Shown one piece after another: positions 57,367 to 64,000 of a stretch of DNA of 64,000 nt. Position 1 is the first letter of the stretch; every line of letters starts with the position of its first letter. Under the pieces are notes generated by a model. The model saw only the letters and a list, made by a program, of their open reading frames with translations. It was not told the DNA's origin and searched no databases. The stretch spans positions 62,001-126,000 of the forward strand of contig NZ_CP020475.1 in assembly GCF_002080415.1 (NCBI RefSeq), in the 5' to 3' direction. Made by a program: the position numbers and the translations under genes. The DNA is from Roseovarius mucosus (GTDB taxonomy: Bacteria; Pseudomonadota; Alphaproteobacteria; Rhodobacterales; Rhodobacteraceae).

Positions 57367-58754
57367 CACGTCACTCGCATCCATGTCATCATGCCGGCGG
57401 CCGCGTGGCTGAGCATGTGGCAGTGAAACAGCCAGTCGCCTGGATTATCGGCGACAAAGACAACGGTCCGCGTTTCGCCCCGGAACATCGTTATCGTATC
57501 CCGGAGCGGCCCCAATGTGGCATCCTCGCCGATTTCGCGGAAATGCATCCCGTGCAAGTGCATCGCGTGCGGGAAGGACGTGTCGTTGCTAATCTCAAGC
57601 TTGACGGTCTGCCCGAGAGCGAGACCGGCAAGCGGTGCATCGGGCATTCCGACGGTGCCGTTTAAGGCCCAGTATTCGTTTTCGTCGACCAGATCGCGGA
57701 AGGATTTCCGTTCACCGTTCAAGACCGCCGATTGCATCCGGCCCATCGCACCGCCCTCGATGTTAAGGCGAACGGGAACCGCATTGTCTAGGCCCGGAAC
57801 ATCCATATTCGCATTGCTCGGCAGGGCAGGGGGGTCATCCCGGCGTACGGCGGACGCCCGACCGGTCACGGTAAGGGCAACTTGTGACATACCTTCCCCA
57901 TTGTCGAGGCGCACCAGATGGGCCGTTTCACCGGAGTCGGCAGTCACGTCGACGATCAGATCGGCGCGCTGGCCGGGGCCGAGAATGAGGGGTTCGCCGA
58001 GCCTCTGGGGTTGCGCCAGTGGCATCCCGTCCAACGCGATGGTCCAGCCTTCCATTCCGGCGATATCAACGACGAAGATCCGCGCGTTGGCCGCATTGAT
58101 CAGACGCAGTCGAAGCCGTTCATTCTGACGCACATCGATCGCAAGACCGTACTGTCCGTTCGTCGCAACGAAATTTCCCATGCGGCCTGCGTGGCTGCGG
58201 GAATGCGCAGAGGTGAAGTCGGGATTGATCTGTGCGGTTTCGGGATCGAGAAGCCAATCGTCCAGGATCAGAACCTCCTCGCGATCCACTTCCGGAGCTT
58301 CCGCTTCCTCAACAATCAGCGCGCCGTAAAGCCCTCGGGCGACCTGTTCGAAGGACCTCGCATGGGCGTGATACCAATAGGTTCCGGCATCAGGTACAAC
58401 GAAGTCGTAATCGAAACTCTCGCCCGGTTCGACGGCGGCTTGGGTCAGCCCGGCGACGCCGTCCATCGCGTTGTCGATCCGGATTCCGTGCCAGTGGACC
58501 GAGCTTGCCTGTGGCAGCGCGTTCAGTAACTTTCGCTGAACGCGGGCACCCTGCGCGATCCGCAACTCCGGGCCGGGCATCATGCCGTCATAGCCCCATA
58601 TTTCCGTCTTTGGATAAGGCGGCGGCGCGAGCTGGACCGCGCTCACTTGAGCTTTGAATTCGTCAAATTGAGGCGTCAATGCGCGCCCCGCTCTGGGCAA
58701 TGGAAGGACAGCGGCCGCCGAAGCGCTACGCAAAAGGAAATCCCGACGTATCAT
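57366..58754 (-). CDS. second multicopper oxidase, Tat-exported
   Basis: A 462-residue periplasmic multicopper oxidase. Tat signal MIRRDFLLRSASAAAVLPLPRAGRA. Copper motifs are HWHGIR (about 85), HAHARSFEQ (about 127), HAMHLHGMHF (about 396) and HCHMLSHAAAGMM (about 445). It lacks the Met-rich insertion of the first oxidase. Start supported by GGCTAGGAGAGAAC. The cytochrome c gene is coupled downstream. Upstream, across a 348-bp gap, is another cytochrome and the L,D-transpeptidase. Probably oxidises Cu(I), or another small substrate; sequence cannot distinguish. Confidence 0.92.
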   Translation of the reverse strand: MIRRDFLLRSASAAAVLPLPRAGRALTPQFDEFKAQVSAVQLAPPPYPKTEIWGYDGMMPGPELRIAQGARVQRKLLNALPQASSVHWHGIRIDNAMDGVAGLTQAAVEPGESFDYDFVVPDAGTYWYHAHARSFEQVARGLYGALIVEEAEAPEVDREEVLILDDWLLDPETAQINPDFTSAHSRSHAGRMGNFVATNGQYGLAIDVRQNERLRLRLINAANARIFVVDIAGMEGWTIALDGMPLAQPQRLGEPLILGPGQRADLIVDVTADSGETAHLVRLDNGEGMSQVALTVTGRASAVRRDDPPALPSNANMDVPGLDNAVPVRLNIEGGAMGRMQSAVLNGERKSFRDLVDENEYWALNGTVGMPDAPLAGLALGQTVKLEISNDTSFPHAMHLHGMHFREIGEDATLGPLRDTITMFRGETRTVVFVADNPGDWLFHCHMLSHAAAGMMTWMRVT

Positions 58755-59102
58755 GTTCTCTCCTAGCCTTAAATAGTATGGAGCTCTGGCGCGCCCCGTC
58801 GCTTTGATCGTAGTTCGGCTGCGACACCCGTAAGGTGATTTTCTCTTCTGCTTTCAGCAACCTGATAGCCAGAAGATTGACCGACATCGCAGGCAAGTCG
58901 AAAATAGGGAGGAACCGAGTTTCGGTTTACACGACCGCGCCGAATTCCACCGAACACGTTGCCCTGCCGAGTCAAACTGCCGAGCAAATCATAGTTCAGG
59001 TCCGCGACGGTCCAGCCGCGCACGGCAAGAAGCTCTGGAAGAGTCGCGGTCGGTGGCGATTGGCCAACTTCCCGGTAAAAAAAAATTTTACCCTTTAATC
59101 TG
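58755..59102. other. gap between cytochrome c and second oxidase genes
   Basis: A minus-strand frame of about 115 residues (from an ATG near 59119, overlapping the cytochrome's end) is open through most of this gap. It has no recognisable family and only an indistinct ribosome binding site, so it is not called. A run of A/T (about 59080-59092) lies at the right end. Confidence 0.4.
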
Positions 59103-59561
59103 TTAGAAAATGCCATTCGCTTCTTGGAGTTCCCGGACGAATTGCGTGACCATCTTGACATCAGCGTCTGTCAGTCCCTTGACCGGAGGCATATTCCCGA
59201 AATTCCAGTGATGCGACCGGACACCGTTTTTCGCCGCCAAGACGAAAGCCATGTCCGAATGATGTGAAGGCTCATAGATCTTGTGCACAAGTGGCGGCGC
59301 AACACCATTCTGACCTGCTGCGTTGGCGCCATGGCATTCGGCACATTTCGCCTCGAATGCGCCTTTTCCGATCTGTGCATTCGCTGACAGGTCCGTCGGC
59401 ACCGAAACCTCCACGATGGGTGCCCCTCGGGCCACGCCGCTTGTGTCCGGTGGCACCATCGAGTGACCGGCCGACTGTTGCCTGGATGGGGCCGCGTTCC
59501 AATAAACGGCGAGGCCCCCGATCAAAAAAAGGGCCAGAATGGCCAGAAGCATCTTGTTCAT
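59103..59561 (-). CDS. third cytochrome c, membrane-anchored
   Basis: A 152-residue c-type cytochrome with an uncleaved-looking N-terminal helix (KMLLAILALFLIGGLAVYW), a Pro/Ser-rich linker, heme motif CAECH (about 73-77) and likely axial Met in FGNMPPVKGLTDAD. It differs from the other two cytochromes and lacks their insert. It starts 31 bp after the transpeptidase stop on the same strand, so it should respond to the CueR-type box at 60209. It may connect the periplasmic oxidases to the respiratory chain. Confidence 0.85.
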   Translation of the reverse strand: MNKMLLAILALFLIGGLAVYWNAAPSRQQSAGHSMVPPDTSGVARGAPIVEVSVPTDLSANAQIGKGAFEAKCAECHGANAAGQNGVAPPLVHKIYEPSHHSDMAFVLAAKNGVRSHHWNFGNMPPVKGLTDADVKMVTQFVRELQEANGIF

Positions 59562-59592
59562 TCTTTACTGTCCCTCGCGAGAACCACTCTGC

Positions 59593-60171
59593 TCAAATCA
59601 GCTTCACCTGCGTTCCCAGAGCCGTTCGTTCAAAGACTTCCTCGATATGTTCGTTGTAGAGGCCAATACATCCGTTCGACGACTTGCGCCCGATCTTCCG
59701 AGTATCCTGCGTTCCGTGGATCCGGTAATACTGCCAAGACAGATAGAGCGCACGGGTGCCCAGCGGATTGGCGGGGTCTCCGCCTGGAATAAGTGCTGGC
59801 CATTCGGGGTTGCGCTCACGCATCGACGGCGTTGGCGCCCAGCTCGGGTTCTCCCTTTTTTCGACAACCTCGGTATAGCCCCGCTTTGTCAACTCATCGG
59901 TCAGGGGAACCGATGTCGGATAGATTCGCATTTCGCCATCGGTGGTCCAATGCTGCAACACTTTCGTGATCGTATCCGAAATGATGATACCTTTGTCCAG
60001 GGACTCGAAATGGTCCCGCCACTCGTGCGTGCGGAAAGACGATAAGTTCCGACGCGTCGTTTCCACTCCCTGCGCCCGGAGTAACGACGGCGCAGCCAAC
60101 GCGATTACGCCGCTCGCCGCAGCCAGTACGAAACGACGTCTATGGATTACAAAGGGTGCCTGCTCTACCAT
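59593..60171 (-). CDS. L,D-transpeptidase (YkuD family), Tat-exported
   Basis: A 192-residue enzyme that makes 3-3 peptidoglycan crosslinks or attaches proteins to the wall. Tat signal HRRRFVLAAASGVIALAAPSLLRA. The YkuD catalytic motif is RIHGTQDTRKIGRKSSNGCIGLYN (His and Cys visible, C about 173). Conserved upstream residues EYPTSVPLTDEL-like and PGGDPANPLGTRALYL. ATG at 60171 is preceded by AGCAGG at close spacing. The CueR-type box about 40 bp upstream ties it to copper stress, where L,D-transpeptidases with copper-sensitive Cys active sites are known to be affected. Downstream is cytochrome c. Confidence 0.88.
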   Translation of the reverse strand: MVEQAPFVIHRRRFVLAAASGVIALAAPSLLRAQGVETTRRNLSSFRTHEWRDHFESLDKGIIISDTITKVLQHWTTDGEMRIYPTSVPLTDELTKRGYTEVVEKRENPSWAPTPSMRERNPEWPALIPGGDPANPLGTRALYLSWQYYRIHGTQDTRKIGRKSSNGCIGLYNEHIEEVFERTALGTQVKLI

Positions 60172-60208
60172 GGCATTCCTGCTACTGATTTCTTGCCTAT
60201 CAGGTGTG

Positions 60209-60239
60209 CATAAACCACCTTCCAGCACTGGAGGGTCAA
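60209..60239 (-). promoter_or_regulatory. CueR-type promoter of the L,D-transpeptidase operon
   Basis: Minus-strand TTGACC, 19-bp spacer with CTCCAGTGCTGGAAGG dyad, TTTATG as -10. Confidence 0.75.
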
Positions 60240-60622
60240 GCGAGCTCGTCTGACATAACAGTGAATTTTGTATCAGTTCGTAGCATCGCAAAAAAGTGCG
60301 CGCGAACCCGGCTGTCACCAGATCGTGATCCTCAAATATCTACCTTCGGCTTACTGACATCACGCGATTTGTTGCCGTGCCAAAATGACCTGAATGCGAG
60401 GCCTGTAAACACGAACGGCGCGCAATATGCATCCATGGAACATTGCAACCCTCATGGGCAGCACGGTTTGGAACACTGCGGTGTCGAAGCCGAAGGCGAA
60501 AACAACCTGTCCGATTTCCCAATCATTCGGCCGTTCCCTTAGTGGACACAGCGTTCCATGGCGGGAAGGTCGATAGTTAATGATTCATAGTTCGGTGGGC
60601 ATCAAAAGCATCAGCCTTGGCG
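60240..60622. other. gene-free stretch upstream of the transpeptidase
   Basis: No supported gene. A plus-strand frame of about 112 residues across it lacks a ribosome binding site and begins inside the CueR box, so it was rejected. Confidence 0.5.
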
Positions 60623-60943
60623 TCACAATTCGAGTTTCGCCTTGCGGCGCTCGTACTCCTCTTCGTCAATCTCACCTTTGGCATAGCGTTCGCGAAGAAT
60701 CTCGGCCGCGTCGGATTTGCCGCCTGAGCGGGACCCGGCCGAGAACCCGCGGACGGCCAACACGATCAATGCGATGATCGCCCCCCAGAACAACAGCATC
60801 ATCAAACCGCCAGCCATGCCGAATCCACCTCCCCACATCATGTGACCGAAACCGTTGCCCCAACTGTCCGCAGGATCGGCGAGCGCGGCTCCGGCGGACA
60901 ATACTAGGGCTGACGGGGTTACAGCGGATACCATTTTTATCAT
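60623..60943 (-). CDS. small SHOCT-domain membrane protein
   Basis: A 106-residue protein. Signal-like N-terminus (KMVSAVTPSALVLSAGAALA), a Gly/Met/Trp-rich region (GNGFGHMMWGGGFGMAGGLMM), one transmembrane helix (LLFWGAIIALIVLAVRGF) and the C-terminal SHOCT motif AEILRERYAKGEIDEEEYERRKAKL (about 79-103). SHOCT proteins often accompany membrane oligomers in metal operons. It is coupled by a 4-bp overlap to the sensor kinase gene, in the order response regulator, kinase, SHOCT protein. Confidence 0.85.
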   Translation of the reverse strand: MIKMVSAVTPSALVLSAGAALADPADSWGNGFGHMMWGGGFGMAGGLMMLLFWGAIIALIVLAVRGFSAGSRSGGKSDAAEILRERYAKGEIDEEEYERRKAKLEL

Positions 60944-62349
60944 GAGGTGTTCCTTTCTTGCTGATCAGGTTCTGTTTCGAGTGGTAAAGTGACGGTCACG
61001 AGAAGACCGCCTTCGGTGCGGTTCGTCAGCGCTACGTCGCCGCCATGGGCCCGCACAATCGTTCGCGCGATCGACAGGCCAAGACCGGTCCCACCGGTTT
61101 CGCGCGAGCGGGATTTTTCGAGCCGGAAAAACGGCTCGAACACTTGCTCGAGTTCGGCTTCGGGAACCCCAGGTCCGTTGTCGGAGACCCGTATCTGGAC
61201 GTATTCGGCGTCATGTACGAAGGTGACCTCCGCCCCCCCGCCATAGCGCTGCGCGTTCTCGATGATGTTGCGCAGGGCGCGGCGCACCGATTGGGGACGC
61301 AAGCGAACGCTTATGCTGTTGGCTGTATCAAGGGTGAAGCCGTCGATCATGTCGGCCTGCAACTGCTTCAGGTAGGTTTTCAGATCCACCGTCTCGTAGA
61401 CTTCGGAGCTGGCCATGCCCCGTGCAAAGGCAAGCGTTGCATCGACCATCTCCTGCATTTCCTCGATTGAGGCGACAAGACTTTCACGCGTTTCGTCCTC
61501 GTCCACCATCTCCGCCCGCACCCGCATGGCGGTCAGCGGAGAGCGCAGATCATGGCCCAATGCCGCAAGAAGTCTTGTCCTGTCCGCGACGAAACGCGTC
61601 AGTCTCGCCTGCATCCGATTGAAGGCCTGCGTGAGGCCGCGCACCTCGCTCGGACCGATCAGTGGCAACGGATCGACGGCTTCCCCCTTTCCAAGCCTGT
61701 CGGCTGCGCGCGAAACGCGCAGAAGCGGTCCGGTTAGCCGGGTCAGAAGAAACCAGCAGGCCGAGACTAGAATGATCGCCGCCGTGATTCCGAAACTGAC
61801 GATTGAAGCCCATGGCCACTGCAACGGCGGCCGCTCGAACCTTGTTCCGACATTCAGCCACTGCCCGTCCGCCAGGGCGATCGACAGTTGCATTTCGATC
61901 GCGGAAAGCTCGCCCCGCATCATCGCGAGATGCATTTCGGCCATCTCCGGCGCGAGATGTGGCATCGGCGGAATGCCTTGCTCGACCTCGTGCAATTCCA
62001 CGCGGATTTCTCGATCGTTCGCGCCACCTAGTAGTCCGCGAACGCGCGCCTCTACGGCTCCACCGTCTGCATGGCTTTCATGATCGACAGCGGGAATGTC
62101 CGAAAGATCGAAACGTACCAAAGGGGAATTCGCCGCTCTCAGGATCGCCTGCTGCAAGGACTCCGGCGCCTCTTCGAGCAAGAGCGCGACGTTCGCGGCC
62201 CGGCCTGCCGCTTCGAAACCCAAGGCGGCGCGCACGGCGAGACCACGCTCGTCGACGAACAGCCACAGGCTGATCGTCTGTGCGACAGCAAGCGCCGCGA
62301 CGATCAGCAGGACCAACTGCCCACGAAGATTATCGAAGGGGCGCGGCAT
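60940..62349 (-). CDS. sensor histidine kinase of a copper-island two-component system
   Basis: A 469-residue membrane kinase. Two transmembrane helices (GQLVLLIVAALAVAQTISLWLF, about 10-31, and ASIVSFGITAAIILVSACWFLL, about 182-203) flank a periplasmic sensor with His/Met-rich PPMPHLAPEMAEMHLAMMRG, a plausible metal site. A HAMP linker follows, then the phospho-acceptor LLAALGHDLRSPLTAMRVRAE (His about 260), N-box NIIENAQRYGGG and G-boxes SDNGPGVP and ETGGTGLGLSIA. ATG at 62349 overlaps the regulator's stop. The His/Met-rich sensor suggests copper or silver detection. Confidence 0.9.
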   Translation of the reverse strand: MPRPFDNLRGQLVLLIVAALAVAQTISLWLFVDERGLAVRAALGFEAAGRAANVALLLEEAPESLQQAILRAANSPLVRFDLSDIPAVDHESHADGGAVEARVRGLLGGANDREIRVELHEVEQGIPPMPHLAPEMAEMHLAMMRGELSAIEMQLSIALADGQWLNVGTRFERPPLQWPWASIVSFGITAAIILVSACWFLLTRLTGPLLRVSRAADRLGKGEAVDPLPLIGPSEVRGLTQAFNRMQARLTRFVADRTRLLAALGHDLRSPLTAMRVRAEMVDEDETRESLVASIEEMQEMVDATLAFARGMASSEVYETVDLKTYLKQLQADMIDGFTLDTANSISVRLRPQSVRRALRNIIENAQRYGGGAEVTFVHDAEYVQIRVSDNGPGVPEAELEQVFEPFFRLEKSRSRETGGTGLGLSIARTIVRAHGGDVALTNRTEGGLLVTVTLPLETEPDQQERNTS

Positions 62350-63071
62350 CAGCTCAACTCGTGGACATCGGCAGCCAGGCAATAGCCGCCGCCGCGCACA
62401 GTCGTGACGATGCGCGGCCGCGACGGATCAAGCTCGATCTTCCGGCGCAGTCGGCTGATCTGATTGTCTATGGTCCGGTCAAATACTGACGCTGCGCGGC
62501 CTGCCGTCAGATCGAGCAACTGATCGCGGCTGAGGACAAAACGAGGACGTTCCAGCAGGACGGTCAAAAGCTTGAATTCCGCGCTGGTCAGATCGATTTG
62601 CTCACCGTCCTCGTTCGAAAGTACCCGACTGTCCGTGTCCAGAATCCAATGGGCAAATGCGATACGTCGGCCCGAAAGTGTACCTGCATAGGGTTCGGCT
62701 TTCGTCGAACGGCGCAGGATGGCCTTGATCCGGGCGACCAGTTCACGCGGGTTGAAGGGTTTCGCTAGGTAGTCATCCGCGCCGATTTCAAGGCCAACAA
62801 TCCGGTCGGTTTCCTCCCCGAGCGCGGTCAACATCAGGATCGGAACGGATCCACTTGCCGAAAGTCGGCGGCACACGGAAAGACCATCTTCCCCCGGCAT
62901 CATGACATCGAGGACGATGAGGTCGTACTTGCCGTTCGCAAGCTTCGCATCCATGTCGACCGCGTCGCGCGCGGACGTTGCGCGCATCCCGTTCTTTTCC
63001 AGGTAGCGCGTCACGGCATCGCGGATTTCGCGGTGGTCATCGACGACAAGAATGTGCGGCGGTTCGCTCAT
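62349..63071 (-). CDS. OmpR-family response regulator
   Basis: A 240-residue DNA-binding response regulator. The receiver domain has HILVVDDHREIRDAV with the acidic pair, the phospho-Asp in LIVLDVMMPGEDGL (about 56), and Lys in DDYLAKPFNPREL (about 106). The C-terminal winged helix has LTSAEFKLLTVLLERPRFVLSRDQLLDL and VFDRTIDNQISRLRRKIE. ATG at 63071 follows AAAGGAAGGCTT. It starts the operon with the kinase (1-bp overlap) and the SHOCT protein. It is divergent from the EF-hand gene, which may be a target. Similar in order to CopR/CusR systems. Confidence 0.92.
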   Translation of the reverse strand: MSEPPHILVVDDHREIRDAVTRYLEKNGMRATSARDAVDMDAKLANGKYDLIVLDVMMPGEDGLSVCRRLSASGSVPILMLTALGEETDRIVGLEIGADDYLAKPFNPRELVARIKAILRRSTKAEPYAGTLSGRRIAFAHWILDTDSRVLSNEDGEQIDLTSAEFKLLTVLLERPRFVLSRDQLLDLTAGRAASVFDRTIDNQISRLRRKIELDPSRPRIVTTVRGGGYCLAADVHELS

Positions 63072-63242
63072 AAGCCTTCCTTTAGATGAATGCCGGGTGC
63101 TTTCCCGAAGAGATTTGTCACGAAGTGTAACAGGCCCCGCGTTTGCGACCTGCCGATACAAAACGCCTGCGCTCCCTGCATTCCTTCGCGACAGGCATCT
63201 GCCATATGTTCTGTATCGCAACACTGACACGAGGTAACCTAA

Positions 63243-63827
63243 ATGAAACGCAATACTCTACTCGCTGCAATGACCCTCACTGCAACCGTCCTTGGCGGTG
63301 CCGCGTTCGCGGAGTCCCACCACGGACACGGCGGAAAATCCGGACCCGGTGCCGCGCAAGGAGGTGCCCCCGGCATGATGGGCATGATGGAGGGCATGGA
63401 TGGAATGATGGATATGATGCAGCGCATGCATGGCAACATGATGGGCGGCGGCATGATGGGCGTTATGGGCCCGATGGGCGGAGGCATGACGAAGATGCTG
63501 GACGCTGATGGCGACGGCAAGGTCACTCCTGAAGAGATGCGCACGCAGCTGCAGGCCAAGCTTGCCGAATATGACGGCGATGGCGACGGCTCCCTCTCGA
63601 TTGCAGAGTTCGAAACGCTTCACAGCGCGATGATCCGCGAGATGATGGTGGACCGATTCCAGCACCTCGATGCCGACGGTGACGGCGCGGTGACGGCGGA
63701 AGAGATGGTGGCGCCTGCCGAAATGATGGAACGGATGCAGATGATGCGGTCGAACATGGCGCAGTCGCAGGGTCAGCCCGGCAATGGCCAGGGCATGGGC
63801 GACGGCACCATGATGAACGACAATTGA
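63243..63827 (+). CDS. exported EF-hand protein with Met/His-rich region
   Basis: A 194-residue periplasmic protein. Signal peptide MKRNTLLAAMTLTATVLGGAAFAE. A His/Gly part (SHHGHGGKSG), then a Met-rich stretch (GMMGMMEGMDGMMDMM and HGNMMGGGMMGVMGPMGG), then three EF-hand loops: DADGDGKVTPEE, DGDGDGSLSIAE and DADGDGAVTAEE. The Met region suits Cu(I)/Ag(I), the EF-hands calcium. GAGGTAACCTAA precedes the ATG. It is divergent from the two-component operon and ends before a strong hairpin. The combination resembles periplasmic copper-buffering proteins. Confidence 0.88.
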   Translation: MKRNTLLAAMTLTATVLGGAAFAESHHGHGGKSGPGAAQGGAPGMMGMMEGMDGMMDMMQRMHGNMMGGGMMGVMGPMGGGMTKMLDADGDGKVTPEEMRTQLQAKLAEYDGDGDGSLSIAEFETLHSAMIREMMVDRFQHLDADGDGAVTAEEMVAPAEMMERMQMMRSNMAQSQGQPGNGQGMGDGTMMNDN

Positions 63828-63833
63828 GAGGTT

Positions 63834-63857
63834 CGGCGCCAGCTCTGACTGGCGCCG
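63834..63857 (+). terminator. hairpin after the EF-hand gene
   Basis: Perfect 9-bp stem CGGCGCCAG / CTGGCGCCG with a 6-nt loop, 6 bp past the stop, then CTTCCCC. Confidence 0.6.
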
Positions 63858-63972
63858 CTTCCCCAAACGTCTGATCCGAAAACATCCGGACGCAACACCA
63901 GACCGCGTCCGGACTTGCCAAGTCCAGGCAATGAGCAGCAACCACAGAAAATCCGAAAGGGAGAAAATCGAA

Positions 63973-64000
63973 TTGGCCTATACCTATGATCGTGTCTTGA
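63973..64000 (+). CDS. possible start of the next gene, cut by the window end
   Basis: A TTG codon follows AAAGGGAGAAAATCGAA; the nine visible codons read MAYTYDRVL. A good ribosome binding site is the only support. Nothing can be said about function. Confidence 0.3.

Noticed and set aside
58769..59119. about 115-residue minus-strand frame between the cytochrome and second oxidase
   Set aside because: Open and partly protein-like, but overlaps the cytochrome end, lacks a clear start signal and matches nothing I recognise.
60204..60542. 112-residue plus-strand frame
   Set aside because: Starts inside the CueR-type box, has no ribosome binding site and has shadow-like composition.
1..64000. 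CRISPR arrays, tRNA or rRNA genes, complete insertion sequences
   Set aside because: None seen: no regularly spaced repeats, no cloverleaf-like sequences recognised, no transposase with flanking inverted repeats.

Overview
The window reads as part of a conjugative or mobilisable repABC plasmid from a marine alphaproteobacterium of the Rhodobacterales (Roseobacter group). The evidence is the complete repA-repB-repC unit with a counter-transcribed RNA between repB and repC, the VirD2/VirD4-type mobilisation genes, high GC with strongly GC-biased third codon positions, and a set of backbone families (ArdC, tandem DUF736, DUF2493, large ParB-domain protein, Strawberry-notch-type helicase) typical of alphaproteobacterial plasmids. 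Family names were assigned by reading motifs by eye. No database search was run, so DUF-level names are tentative where stated.

Layout. 1-0.9 kb: a TauE/SafE permease. 1.3-6.2 kb: mobilisation genes on the minus strand (MobC-like protein, VirD2-like relaxase, VirD4-like coupling protein) with a gene-free presumed oriT side at 6.2-6.8 kb. 6.8-8.5 kb: small plasmid genes, a decayed paralogue and a DUF2493 protein. 9.6-11.9 kb: a lower-GC island with a ThsB-like TIR protein, a SLOG-like protein and a TIR-domain protein, which together look like an immune signalling module. 12.2-15.7 kb: lower-GC exported proteins of unknown function, bounded by a near-repeat. 16.0-31.1 kb: an almost entirely minus-strand backbone block (rhomboid protease, DUF736, helicase/methylase giant, YhaV-PrlF toxin-antitoxin, ParB-domain protein, ArdC antirestriction protein, several conserved small proteins). 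A short inverted-repeat element recurs six times in this block. 31.5-35.5 kb: repC, ctRNA, repB and repA, with a 36-bp palindrome as parS upstream of repA and a second parS-like copy inside repB. 36-39.6 kb: AAA ATPase, serine recombinase and a DUF1612-type HTH protein.

39.8-43.3 kb: a nickel/cobalt-type locus (NreB-like exporter, RcnR/CsoR-family repressor, HupE/UreJ protein, anchor protein) around one CsoR-family operator. 43.4-63.8 kb: a large copper-handling and thiol-redox island. It holds two multicopper oxidases, each with a cytochrome c of the same unusual family, a DUF411 protein, two TlpA/DsbE thioredoxins, SCO1, CcdA, a permease, a glutaredoxin-MauE fusion, a DUF305 protein, CopA, CueR, a CopZ-like chaperone, a channel-like protein, an L,D-transpeptidase, a two-component system and an EF-hand protein. 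Five promoters in this island carry the 19-bp-spaced, CueR-type dyad, so CueR probably controls most of it as one regulon.

Most interesting points: the TIR/SLOG/ThsB-like trio, the recurrent hairpin element in front of backbone genes (possibly a leader or single-strand promoter of a conjugative leading region), the plasmid-borne CueR regulon including a cell-wall transpeptidase and an odd channel protein, and the well-resolved replication control elements.
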